From Isochrysis galbana (lineage: Eukaryota > Haptophyta > Isochrysidales > Isochrysidaceae): a stretch of DNA of 42,500 nucleotides. Position numbers and translations under genes: made by a program. The notes under the pieces were generated by a model, which was given only the letters and a program-made list of their open reading frames with translations, searched no databases and was not told where the DNA came from. The stretch covers positions 6,433,440 to 6,475,939 of the forward strand of contig CM030935.1 of the NCBI GenBank assembly GCA_018136815.1. The letters are read 5' to 3'. This document shows, one piece after another, positions 32,095 to 41,887 of this stretch; the stretch's first letter is position 1; every line of letters begins with the position of its first letter.

Positions 32095-32113
32095 AGGGCG
32101 CTTTAACCTTTAA

Positions 32114-32511
32114 TACAGTGACCAAAAACCACATTATATTCTCGGCGTACAAGATCACAAGATCCAGGCATACAGGGGCTTGTGCGGGGGGGGAATGAAT
32201 GCTTTTCTCCTACTCCTGCTCGCGTTCAAGCGCCGTAAAGTCGCGTTCCGTCAAAAGAGGGCCAGTGTTTTTTTCATCCATACTCTTGTTTTCTGGTCTG
32301 CATGCAAATGCTGCTTGCTGGGTATGGAGGGTTGTGTCACGGAACTAGACCGAAGCTGGAGGTAGGGGCGTCTGTAGTGAAATGGTGTTTTGTGTTGGAG
32401 GGGACTTAGCGTTTTTCGTACTCGGTCTGCGTCTTTATCTCACCAGTAGAAGAAAAAATCTACGCGCCCTGTTACGGGTAAAAAACTGTTCGCACACACA
32501 CACCCTAAGAC
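32114..32511. other. Upstream region of the MGN membrane protein gene
   Basis: No gene recognised. Probably holds the promoter of the plus-strand gene at 32512 and shares the space with the divergent cupin gene. Confidence 0.4.
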
Positions 32512-32997
32512 ATGGGCAACATCGCTGGGCGCATCGACAACCACAGCTACGGAACCGGCAACTACGACGTGGACATACGTGACCCCAAACGTGCAGCCGT
32601 GCGCGCGGGGTGCAAGATGACACTCTTCTCCGAGCTAGGCTCCAAGGGCGAGAGCACGCTCATCGAAGGCCCGCCCATCGCCAGCACCGACGACGTGCGC
32701 TTTGGAGAAGGCGTCGATCTCCAGACCATCGGGTGGGCTCACCCGGTGCGCTCGCTCTTCCTCGAGTGTGAGGAGGACTCAGCGGTTGGCCAAACGAACA
32801 AAAACATCAAGTCGGGGATTACAAAACTTTTCCTCCTGGTCCTCTTGTCGATATTCGCGGTCATTGTGGGCATCGTGGGGCTCATCTTCATACTCTCGAT
32901 GTTGATCTTCAAGCCCAGGCGGCAGCCTGTGACCATCAACGCTCCCCCCCGTCGTGACACCCCCTCTCGCTCCCCCCCTCTCCCCGCACCCGCCTGA
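32512..32997 (+). CDS. Hypothetical single-pass membrane protein with N-myristoylation signal
   Basis: 161 residues. MGNIAGRI fits a myristoylation signal (Gly2, small residue at 6 marginal). A polar domain with no recognised fold runs to about 103, followed by a strong transmembrane helix at about 105-133 (KLFLLVLLSIFAVIVGIVGL and on), a KPRRQ basic stop and a proline-rich tail. This would place the N-terminus and tail in a way that needs testing; myristate plus a C-terminal helix suggests attachment to the cytoplasmic face of a membrane. I know no family for it. Codon use is like the neighbours, and the intact frame with GC-rich codons argues for a real gene. Confidence 0.7.
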   Translation: MGNIAGRIDNHSYGTGNYDVDIRDPKRAAVRAGCKMTLFSELGSKGESTLIEGPPIASTDDVRFGEGVDLQTIGWAHPVRSLFLECEEDSAVGQTNKNIKSGITKLFLLVLLSIFAVIVGIVGLIFILSMLIFKPRRQPVTINAPPRRDTPSRSPPLPAPA

Positions 32998-33506
32998 CAC
33001 CGGCCCCTTTTCACGCCTCGCGCTTGGCGCGCTTCGTGCCGCGAAGAAGATGAAAACTCAACCCGCGTAGCTGGGAGTCACCGCGAGGGGTCAATTGTGG
33101 GACACCAGTCGAATTGAGCGAATGGAGCATTGTTTAAAACTAAACTTTAAAATTAAATTGTTTTAAAATTATCACAGAAGAACAACTTTTTTTCTCTGCT
33201 TTCCCCGCGCCCCGAGGGGGAGACGCCGTGTCAGGGCTTTTTCCTCTGTGTTTCCCCTAAGGTCGACAATTACATAAACAGATAATTTAGGGTATATTTC
33301 ACACGGAGCACCTGTGATGACTTGCAATCACATCGGTGCACGCCGTGCATGGGAGACGCCGTGTCAAGGCTTTTCCTCTGCGTTTCCTCTAAGGCCGACA
33401 ACTACGTGACACAACCCGTTGTACCCAGCAAAACACCAATGTCACTACATACCTTCGGCCTAGTCGGCTGCTGCCTCCCCCGCACACCCTGTTCCGACAG
33501 AGAGCA
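32998..33506. other. Intergenic with a 55-base direct repeat
   Basis: GGGAGACGCCGTGTCAGGGC ... CTAAGGTCGACAATTAC at about 33221-33275 recurs at about 33350-33406 with a few changes. An AT-rich stretch (33130-33190) with TTTAAAA repeats stands out from the GC-rich surroundings. No gene seen. Confidence 0.6.
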
Positions 33507-34204
33507 TCAGTTGAGGAAGGGTTCTGTGGGTCCGCCCCACTCCACATTTTTCCTCCACGTGGGGCGCTTGGCTTCACACTTGCTGCATAGGCCATTCCAC
33601 TTGGCAAACTTGTCTTGCGTGTAGACCACGTACTTCCCGCGGTAGGCGTAGAAGACTTCGCAGGCCTTGGGGGGGGTGCGATAGGGTCCTTGGCCACGTC
33701 CCAAAAGTCAAACATGTCATCGTCTTCCTTATCGTCAAGGATGGGCTCCAGCATGGCGTCCGCTTGAGCATCGGACGCAACACGCGAGGCCTCCGTGGAG
33801 TTCTCGGTCGCGGGCTCGGCTACGGACTCCTCGAGCTCAATGACCTCTTCCTCCAGCTGCGTGGCCACCTCCAAAGCCTCTTGGGCCGGTGCGTCGGACG
33901 TCTTCTCTTCATTCTCCTCCGTCTTATCCTCACCTCCCTCCTCCTTCTTTTCGTTCGCCTCGATAGGAGCGGGCGCCTCGGCGGTATCGGCCTCCTCCTT
34001 CTCCTCCTCGAGCTGCGTGGCCTCCAGCTGCGTGGCCTCTTCGAACTGAGTGAAGACTTCTCCGGCTGGTGCGTCGGACGCAGCCGTCTTCTCCTTCTCC
34101 GTCTTCTCTGTCTTCTCGTCCTGCTCCTCCGCTTCATTGTCCTCGGTGAGAGCGAGCGCCTGCCCACGCAGCATGGCTGCCAGCCCCACCACAGCACCCA
34201 ACAT
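33507..34204 (-). CDS. Secreted-type acidic protein with frame break at C8
   Basis: ATG 34204 starts MLGAVVGLAAMLRGQALALT, a probable signal peptide. A very acidic Glu/Ala/Thr-rich region follows with repeated EEATQLE- and SDAPA-type units, then DDDMFDFWDVAKDPIAPPP. At a run of eight C (plus-strand G8, 33669-33676) the frame changes: the upstream frame runs on as a basic, poor-quality stretch, while the alternative frame reads KACEVFYAYRGKYVVYTQDK, FAKWNGLCSKCEAKRPTW to a stop at 33507. The latter has the look of a folded end with a Cys pair. A one-base error or true mutation in the run is likeliest. No family recognised. It might be an extracellular or vacuolar acidic protein. Confidence 0.6.
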
Positions 34205-34738
34205 GCCCCTGGCTGAGGGGACAGAGAATGACCTGCCTACACGGGCCTACACGCACAGCACACTAGACATCAACGGTGCGCTCCCGGCTAGCACTCTAAC
34301 TGGCCTGCCTGCGCACTCCAAACGCGCACTCCAGCTGCAGAAAGTTTATCTCAGCGTTTGGAGCGCTGCTCACGTAGGCTGAGTGAGTGATATGGGGTGG
34401 TGTCTCGTGGGCTGTCGTCGCGATTTTGCGCGCCCTTTCCCTACCTCTCTCAAGACTTCTCTTCAATCCATGCCCTAGCTTGCCCCTATTGGGACTTGAC
34501 ACGATCAAGCACCCGCTTGATTCGATAACAGTCCGCTCTGAAGAGCAGCATAGGAGCACGGATACTGATAGAAAGCGCACGCGCTAGCAACACTCAGATA
34601 ATGTCGAGTTGAGCGGGACCGGAAGGCGCCGTGTGCATTGTAGACATACGAATTCAACGTTGCTATGTAGTGGGCCGCGCATCCGCTCGAGTAAGCGCTT
34701 ATATTGAAGAGCTTCTAACTAACCTCTAGCTTTTCACA
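34205..34738. other. Intergenic, no gene seen
   Basis: Between two minus-strand genes. It serves as the 3' flank of the coiled-coil gene and the upstream region of the acidic protein. No repeat recognised. Confidence 0.4.
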
Positions 34739-37330
34739 CTATCCGGCATCGCCGTGCATGTCCACAAAGCGCCAAGAGTTCTGCATTTCACTACTGCCTT
34801 TGTCAGCGCGTGCAAAATCTTCTCGGCACCGTTGCTTTGGTCCCGAGCAGACTTTCACGGAGACTGCCGCCACAAGCGCAGGATTGATACTTGCCTCGGC
34901 CATCGCCGCAGCCGTGGGCTTGCGAGGGGCTGTCGCAAGAAGCCTATCAACGACTTCGTCGCCGGCAAATGCACGCGACGACAGCTTTTCGGGAACCGGG
35001 ACAAGACGGTGCACGTGGCCGCGGAAGCGAACTAGTGCTGAGCCACCGATACCTGCTGCAGCAACCCAAGTCCCTGGCCCTGTCAAGGCGCGGGGCTGTG
35101 CATCGTGCAATACTTGCACGAGCTCGTATTTTCCGGCATCAAACATTCCGGGCTGATGCCGGCTCATGCCGCGAGCAGCACGCGCAGATGTTGGCCGCAT
35201 CGCCGATCCCGGCCGAGTGGCGGATCCTTGCACTATACGCGGGGTGGTTTGCCGGGCCATCGTGTCGATTTGGGGTGTTGCTTGCAGGGCTAGCAACGCC
35301 TGCTTCAGGGAGGTGGATAGAAATCCGACTTCACGCGACTTGAGCTGCAGCTCGGTGCGCTGTGAAGCGAGGACATCGACGACTTCGTCACTCCAGGCGA
35401 GCATCTCCGCCATCTGCAACTCGCGCTGGCGTGCCCAGTCCAACTTGAGACGCGAGATGGTTGCCTCCTTGTCGCGTTCATTTCGCGTCTGCTCCTGGGC
35501 TAATTTGCGCTCCGCTGCCTCGCGCGCCGCTTCGCTTGTCGTAAGGAGCTGTCGCTGCGCGGCTTCCCTGTCGAGCTCGACTTTTGCGCGTTCCTCCTTC
35601 AGAGCCTCGCGCTCAGCAGTGGCATGAAGTGCATGCAACCTCCGGAGCTCACTAGAGGGCACAGACTTCCCATTCTGCAAGGCTTGCAACGTAGCTTTTA
35701 GCTGACGGCGTGCCTCTTGCCCCACATTCCCTGCTGGTCCCGGCCCGTTGGCTTCTACGCTTCCTACGTGCTGAGCGCTCGCTGCAGTGGATGGACGCGA
35801 GTTGTGCGGTACTCCCGCATCGGTTAACACCTGGCTCAAGCTAGTAGATGCAATTGGATCGGGAGGCTCGGCTGCCGAGTCTATGGCAGCTGAACGCTGG
35901 AGCCGATAAGGAACGCCAGGAGTATCATTAGCTCCCTCGGACGGGCGCTGCCTGGCAAGCTGCTCCCTTAGATCACGTAGGGTCTCCTCGGCTGCATATC
36001 TTCGGTTGCGCTCGTCGATTAGGGCCTGGTGCACCTGATCGTGAGCTCTGGCGCGGGCAATCCCACTCGAAGGCCCATGGTGGTTAGCCGACGCGTCGAG
36101 TGCCGCCGCTCGCCTTGAACCCGCATCATCTGATTCCACACCTTCGGCAGCCTTTGCCCGCAACACAGCTGCCAATCTCTGCTCGGCGTTCTGGAGCCCT
36201 TCCTCTGCCACGCGCCTTGCCTCCCGCTCTCGCTCCATCTCCCCAGTCACGTATGCAAGCCTGTCGCGCGACACGGCACGTGCCTCCGCTTGCGCCGTCT
36301 TGGTCTCAAGCAGCTTGCTTAGCTTCTCCGCCCGGTCAGACGTCGCATCCAGCTTTGACGCGAATGACTCAGCGACTGACCGCAGCCGGCTTTCCTCCAC
36401 TTTCACCGATTCCAACTCCATGGCTAGATCTGATGCGCGTTGCTCTGCTGCAAGCGCCCGCTCGTCGGCGGACGCAGCGTCCTTCACGGCGACTTCCGCG
36501 AGGCCTTGCCACCTCGCAATCTCCAAGATCGACTGTTCTTCCAATTCACTCATGGATTTGGTGGCTTCTACCGTCTCCGTCCCGTTTACAATCCCTGTCT
36601 GCTGGTTCAGCCGCTTCAGGCGTTCTTGCTGAAGTTGCGAGTGCAGCTCGATCTCTTTTGTGAGCAAGTGGTTATCGCGTTGTGCAGCTCTTAGCGCCGT
36701 GGCAGCCTCGGTCTCTTTGTGCTGGCTCAGGCGAATCTTTGTTCTGGCTACCCACGTGAAAGCTGTCTGGACTACGCGCGCAGCCACGCGCGCGCTGTGC
36801 CGGCTAACGTGATAGAAGTGGGCGATGGCTGTCGTTGAGAGCTCGTTCTGTGTGCGAACGATGCTAGTCTCACGCTCGATCAGGTCCTTGGTCAGCGCCT
36901 CGCTTTTCTTATCGTACGCGCGGTGGTGTTCTAGCATTGTTTGATCAAAGTCAATTATTCTTCGGTTGATGTTTCCAAGCAGCTCGAGGCAATTCCTCGC
37001 CTCGTGCAGCGGCAACCATTGCTCGCATCGGAGGGCGATGATATCACACAAACGGCGGAGATCGTCCTGGAACGAGGCAGCGAGCCGCCGCCGCTCGGTA
37101 TCCCTAGCCTCGCGCGCGGCAAGGAGCTCGCGCCCCACCTCCTCTTGGCGTGAGCGAGCGAGGAAGGCCAGCTTCTCTGCCTTGGATCTCGATCCCGATG
37201 CGAGCCGCATCGAGGCAGAGGCCGACGAGCGGCCGCTTGCAGCCATCTGCCGCACGAGAGAGTGAGCACTCTCGTACGGCCGGTGGACCGCGGCGTGGTT
37301 GCGCCGCGAGGGTTTATTGGACGAGAGCAT
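34739..37330 (-). CDS. Large coiled-coil protein of unknown function
   Basis: 863 residues, one frame from ATG 37330. A second ATG at codon 29 (MAASGRSS) is an alternative start. Most of the length is Ala/Glu/Arg/Leu-rich coiled coil: about 50-300 (ARSRQEEVGRELLAAREA), 300-400 and 540-680 (LHATAEREALKEERAKVELD). A low-complexity hinge near 410-530 and a Pro/Ser/Arg segment (ATRPGSAMRPTSARAARG) near 715-735 separate it from a small globular C-terminal part (YELVQVLHDAQPRALTGPG). This resembles centrosomal, basal-body or flagellar scaffold proteins in general style, but I cannot name a family. No membrane segment. Confidence 0.75.
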   Translation of the reverse strand: MLSSNKPSRRNHAAVHRPYESAHSLVRQMAASGRSSASASMRLASGSRSKAEKLAFLARSRQEEVGRELLAAREARDTERRRLAASFQDDLRRLCDIIALRCEQWLPLHEARNCLELLGNINRRIIDFDQTMLEHHRAYDKKSEALTKDLIERETSIVRTQNELSTTAIAHFYHVSRHSARVAARVVQTAFTWVARTKIRLSQHKETEAATALRAAQRDNHLLTKEIELHSQLQQERLKRLNQQTGIVNGTETVEATKSMSELEEQSILEIARWQGLAEVAVKDAASADERALAAEQRASDLAMELESVKVEESRLRSVAESFASKLDATSDRAEKLSKLLETKTAQAEARAVSRDRLAYVTGEMEREREARRVAEEGLQNAEQRLAAVLRAKAAEGVESDDAGSRRAAALDASANHHGPSSGIARARAHDQVHQALIDERNRRYAAEETLRDLREQLARQRPSEGANDTPGVPYRLQRSAAIDSAAEPPDPIASTSLSQVLTDAGVPHNSRPSTAASAQHVGSVEANGPGPAGNVGQEARRQLKATLQALQNGKSVPSSELRRLHALHATAEREALKEERAKVELDREAAQRQLLTTSEAAREAAERKLAQEQTRNERDKEATISRLKLDWARQRELQMAEMLAWSDEVVDVLASQRTELQLKSREVGFLSTSLKQALLALQATPQIDTMARQTTPRIVQGSATRPGSAMRPTSARAARGMSRHQPGMFDAGKYELVQVLHDAQPRALTGPGTWVAAAGIGGSALVRFRGHVHRLVPVPEKLSSRAFAGDEVVDRLLATAPRKPTAAAMAEASINPALVAAVSVKVCSGPKQRCREDFARADKGSSEMQNSWRFVDMHGDAG

Positions 37331-37609
37331 TGCTCACGCCCACTCCGACTCTCCACTCTCACCCCACCCCCTCCCACCACCACCACCCGCCCCCTTCCAA
37401 CCTCTCCTGCCCTCTCCCCCCGCAAGCCACGCCACCCTTTCCCCCGCCCTTGCCCCCCTCCAACCTCCTCAACGACTTCCCCTCCAGCAATCCCGAGTCC
37501 TCTTACCCCCCTTGCCCTTCCCCTTCCCCTCCCTACCCCACCGCTTCTTCTTCTCCTTCTTCTTCCCCCTCTTCTCTTCCCGCCGACGCCCGCTCTCGCC
37601 GCACCACAC

Positions 37610-37613
<4 letters not shown>

Positions 37614-37699
<86 letters not shown>

Positions 37700-37740
37700 T
37701 AGAGAGAAAAGAGAAGAGAGAGAAGAGAGAGAGAGAAGGA
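37614..37740. repeat. GA microsatellite upstream of the coiled-coil gene
   Basis: About 35 uninterrupted GA units and then interrupted ones, 285 bases before ATG 37330. A C/T-rich leader (37350-37600) joins them. Confidence 0.9.
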
Positions 37741-38091
37741 GAGGGTGTAGGGGCTGGCGGGGAAGAGACGTTTCTCTCTCCCTCGCCCCGTTATCCGTTT
37801 TCTCTCTCTTGTCTGTTCTCCTCTCCCTCTATCCCCTTCTTCTTTAAACGCTAACTAACATTAGTAAAGGTCTTTTGAACCCTTTAATAAAAGTGCCCTC
37901 CCTTCCCCTCCCCCCGCCGCACCGACCAGCGACCAGCGACCAGTCCACTCGTCCACACTCTCCGATCGTTCTCTTTCTCCAAACGCCTTTCTTGTTCTTA
38001 TGCGTCCTTCCCTGTTACTGTTAGTATTGCGCGCCAGTATGATTGTAGGATTGTGAATGTTTCTGTACTCCGTGCCCACCCAATTCCAATA
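37741..38091. other. Spacer, no gene seen
   Basis: Nothing recognised beyond a CCAGCGA triplet repeat near 37924-37942. Confidence 0.4.
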
Positions 38092-38605
38092 CTAGCCCGG
38101 TCACTCACTAGGGGGGTGCGAAGGGCACCATCGGTAATGGGCAAACGAGGACCTAAATAAGCTCCCTATAGGTTCTGGTATGAGAGATCAGCAAAAAAAA
38201 TCCGGGGTCCCCCGGCAAAATTTTCGAAAAATACTCAATTTCAGGCCTCTCGACGGCCACGCGGAAATATACAACGGGCCCCCTCCGGTATAATTTTATC
38301 GATGGCCTTCAAGCGCGCCTCTCGCAGCGCATTACGAAGCCCCATGGTCATCGCCAGCAAACACGGTCGATACAGCCTGGTTCTGTACGCACCGCAATAC
38401 AATACTTCTATGATTTCATGGACTTGAACGTGTACGTAATTATCACAAAAACTATGAAGACGCTCAACGCTAAAATCGCCAAGGGATAGAGAGCCCAACT
38501 TCGACCCGCGACCGGCGGCGCCACGAGGCCGTTCTTGTGCCCGCTCACCGAGTAGATGCCGCATCACGCACCATATCGCGGCATGCCGCCCTCACAGCCG
38601 GAAGA
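38092..38605 (-). mobile_element. Inverted arm of a foldback-like repeat, with one 204-base unit
   Basis: Read on the minus strand, 38605-38470 aligns with a unit of the tandem array at 40000-41500 (AGGGCGGCAT, GATATGGTG, CGGTCGCGGGTCGAA), and 38470-38092 aligns with 41521-41887, including TTTTTCGAAAATTTTGCCGG and CTGATCTCTCATACCAGAAC. It ends TAGTGAGTGACCGGGCTA. A 108-residue frame at 38567-38241 spans it but has no homology I know and is broken in the other arm. Confidence 0.75.
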
Positions 38606-38689
38606 CATCTGGAGCGTCATTTCAACGAGACATCGACCCTGTCCCAGAACCCCCCCCCGCGACTTAACCGCCCACCCCACTGACTTAAT

Positions 38690-38935
38690 AACTTAATAAG
38701 GAAACAAGGAAACCGATAGCCCGATGGCGCAGGAGGAAGGAGAGGACAACCTATCGGGGATCGGAACACACCGTCTGCTACAGGAAACCCCAAACACCCA
38801 GCCCCTAGGTAGCGCACGAGGGACGGCAGCCGCAAGGCAGGCGGTGGAGGGGAGATGAGAGTAGCAGGCGTGGCAACACAATAAGGGTGCGGAGTCGCGC
38901 GCGCGGCGAGAATGTTAAGAAACTTTTTTTGGAAG
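38690..38935 (+). mobile_element. Retrotransposon 3' end, diverged
   Basis: CCCCTAGGTAGCGCACGAGG, GCCGCAAGGCAGGCGG and the end GCGGCGAGAATGTTAAGAAA plus a T run match the layout of 6433-6769. No 5' end or target duplication found. Confidence 0.65.
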
Positions 38936-40000
38936 ATCGGGGCACTGATTTCGCGTGCGTCCTTAATTTTTGGCTTCCTGCCTCAGGAGGCTTGGCTCGT
39001 CCGCGCTGATAAGGTTTTGTTAGTTGTTAGAGGACTCAAGTCCTCGGGCACGAGGGTTGTGAATCTGGTCAGAGTGAACAGATCAAGGGGCAGGAGGGGA
39101 GCACCGGACCATATCTAAGACCTGTATCCCTGTCCCCCTAGTAGTGCACGGGGGGAGTCGCCTGGTGGCGGGGGGGGGAGGGCCGGGGGAGTGGGGGTGT
39201 GTAGGCCGGCTAACGCTTGCGTGAAAGTAGTAGCCCGGTCACTCACTCATTTTAACCACTATTTCCCACCTCCCCTGGGTGTCCAAGGATTCCTTAGGGT
39301 CCCCCCCTACCTGCCCCGCCAACTCCCTCCCCCCTCCGAACGACCCCCTCCCGCCCCACGAAGGGCAATGGCGTCGGTGAGGGACCCCCCTCCCTTCCCC
39401 CGCGCGTGGCGGGCTATTTTGGGAGATTGGGGCGGGCGCTCACGGGAGGGAATCAGAGTGGTGAATGTGGGGCGCATCACTATTAGAAACGCGGAGCTTC
39501 CGCGACGTCCGATCGCCCGCGATCGGCCGAAGAATGGCCTGGAGGTGGTGGCCATGCAGAGCCCAGAGCTCTCGCGAGCAGGGTGGGGGGTGACTAGTAG
39601 GTCGCACGCTGGTTCTTGAGGGTCGCACACACTCGTACTAACCCGTCCTGGCCCCTCGCACCGCAGGATTGCCTCGATTCGATCCGGCCCGACGCCCAGG
39701 GCCACGGCCCGATTGACGTCGAGAAGCGCTCGCTTGGACGCCTGGAGGTGCAGCTCCTCATGTGGCCGTGCGGCGCGACGGGCTGGTCGCGACCGGCCCG
39801 TTCAGGGCCTGCTTGTAACCCTCAAAGCCTCCTGGCCCGGCCCCACGCGTTCGCGCCCACCGTTGATCCGAAATTTTGAGAGCTAGTGTGTGGCGTGTTC
39901 ACCTCTCACCTCCGCCTTCACCGCAAAGGCGTGCGCCGTGGCCGCTAGGTACATGGATTTGGCTCCTGGGGCGGAACCATTTCATGTGATGAGATTTAGA
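38936..40000. other. Intergenic, repeat scraps and one possible exon
   Basis: Another partial 3' end (CCCCCTAGTAGTGCACGG and GTCGCCTGGTGGCGGGG, 39135-39180) runs into TAGCCCGGTCACTCACTC at 39230-39247, the end of the foldback-like repeat. After the acceptor-like CACCGCAG at 39664, an open frame of about 70 residues continues to 39879, but I recognise no family and see no matching upstream exon. Confidence 0.45.
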
Positions 40001-41520
40001 TCGCCCTAAGCAAGCTGAGGGGCAAGAGAGCGCCAGCGGCAAGCGCAGTCGCGTGCGAAAGTTGGGCACTCTGGCCCATTCGGCCCCCTTGGTCTTGTTG
40101 TCGATGTTGCGCAGGGCCAACTTCGACGCGATGTGTGCGGCCGGCGGCGGCGATTGGCGTGGCTGCTAGGGCGGCGTCTTTGCAAGTAATGCCTGTTGTG
40201 TCATTCTATCTTAGTGGATGGCCGAGAAGGCGCCGGCAGCGCGCCCGGTCGCGGTCGAAAGTCGGGCACTCGGCCCGTTCGGCCCGGTGACGTTGGCGTG
40301 GTCGTCGGCGCCACACACGGCCGACTATGGCGCGATGCGCGCGGGCGGGGGCGGCGATTGGTGTTGCTGCTAGGGCGGCATATTCGGATATGGTGTCTGG
40401 CAAGCCATTCTATCCCAGTGGGAGACCAAGAAAACGCCGGCAGCGCGCCCGGTCGCGGTCGAAAGTCGGGCACTCGGCCCGTTCGGCCCGGTGACGTTGG
40501 CGTGGTCGTCGGCGTCACACACGGCCGACTATGGCGCGATGCGCGCGGGCGGGGGCGGCGATTGGTGTTGCTGCTAGGGCGGCATATTCGGATTTGGTGT
40601 CTGGAAAGCCATTCTATCCCAGTGCAAGACCGAGAAAGCGCCGGCAGCGCGCCCGGTCGCGGTCGAAAGTCGGGCACTCGGCCCGTTTGGCCAGGTAACG
40701 TTGGCGTAGTTTTCGGCGCCACGCACCGCCGACTATGATGCAATGCGCGCGGGCGGCGGGGGCGATTGGCGTGGCTGCTAGGGCGGCATATTCGGATATG
40801 CTGCCTGGCAAGCCATTCTATCCCAGTGGGAGACCAAGAAAGCGCCGGCAGCGCGCCCGGTCGCGGTCGAAAGTCGGGCACTCGGCCCGTTCGGCCCGGT
40901 GACGTTGGCGTGGTCGTCGGCGCCACACACGGCCGACTATGGCGCGATGCGCGCGGGCGGGGGCGGCGATTGGTGTTGCTGCTAGGGCGGCATATTCGGA
41001 TATGGTGTCTGATGAGCCAATCTATCCCAGTGCAAGACCGAGAAAGCGTCGGCAGCGCGCCCGGTCGCGGTCGAAAGTTGGGCACTCGGCCCGTTCGGCC
41101 AGGTGACGTTAGCGTGGTCGTCGGCGCCACACACGGCCGACTATGGCGCGATGCGCGCGGGCGGGGGCGACGATTGGCGTGGCTGCAAGGGCGGCATTTG
41201 TGAATATGGTGCTTGGTGTGCCACCCAGTGCAACTGGATCAACACCAAAACGCCGCCAGCGCGCTCGGTGCCGGCTCAAAGTTGGGCACTCGCGCGTATC
41301 ACGGCACCGGGACGGTAGCGTTGAAGCCGGGGGCGTGGCCGATTTCGGCGCGGTGCACGCGGCCGGCTGCGGCGATTGGCGTAGCTGCAAGGGCGGCATT
41401 TGCAAATATGGTGCTTAGTGTGCCACCCAGTGCAACTGGATCAACACCAAAACGCCGGCAGCCCGCCCAGTTTTGGTGCAAAGTTGGGGCTTCTCGTCTC
41501 AACAATTGTAGCGTTTCGTG
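40000..41520 (+). repeat. Tandem array of 204-base units (about seven copies)
   Basis: The landmark CGCCGGCAGCGCGCC (or variant) starts at 40031, 40231, 40435, 40639, 40843, 41047, 41251 and 41453: spacings 200, 204, 204, 204, 204, 204, 202. Inner units are very alike and outer ones diverged. Units at 40639 and 41047 share variants (GCAAGACCGAGAA before the landmark, CCAGGT, GGCGTGGCTGC) that the others lack. As 204 is 68 codons, frames stay open through the array on both strands; I regard these as consequences of the repeat, not genes. Confidence 0.9.
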
Positions 41521-41887
41521 AACGGCTGTTAGTAGTGATACTCATGTACATATCGATGTCAATCGCAATCTGTGTCGATGATCATATAATGTGTAGAGAA
41601 GCACATTTCGTGGAGGGTATGAGCTGGTAGAGCTTATGGCTCCGTCACTAGTTGTGCATGCCTTGCATGAAGGGCATCAGTAAAAATATACCAGAGGGGG
41701 GCCCGAATACTTTTTAGCGCTTGGTCTTCGGAGGCTTAAAATTGGCCATTTTTCGAAAATTTTGCCGGCGGACCCCCCATTTTTTTTGCTGATCTCTCAT
41801 ACCAGAACCTATAGAAAGCTTATTTAGGCCTCCATTTGCCCATTACCGATTTCGCCCTCCGCACCCCCCTAGTGAGTGACCGGGCTA
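41521..41887 (+). mobile_element. Other arm end of the foldback-like repeat
   Basis: Continues directly from the array and matches 38470-38092 in reverse. It ends CACCCCCCTAGTGAGTGACC and GGGCTA. Copies of the terminal 18 bases also stand alone at 21255 and 39230. Confidence 0.75.

Noticed and set aside
33669..33700. 32-base intron repairing the acidic protein frame
   Set aside because: GT and AG are present, but every other intron here is 79 bases or longer; a homopolymer slip is simpler.
38241..38567. 108-residue protein gene
   Set aside because: It overlaps the repeat arm and its counterpart at 41521-41887 is not open; likely fortuitous.
39616..39879. Small plus-strand gene
   Set aside because: No recognisable domain, no clear partner exon; reported only as a possible exon within the intergenic entry.
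40201..41130. 309-residue repeat protein on the minus strand of the 204-base array
   Set aside because: Frames are open on several strands because the period is a multiple of three; no start context or unique flanking coding sequence.
40000..41520. CRISPR-like array
   Set aside because: Units are 204 bases and repeated throughout, with no spacer pattern; the genome is eukaryotic.
38092..41887. Helitron ends (TC...CTRR) for the 204-base repeat element
   Set aside because: Bases after GGGCTA differ between copies (G, A, C, T), so a fixed CTRR end is not supported.
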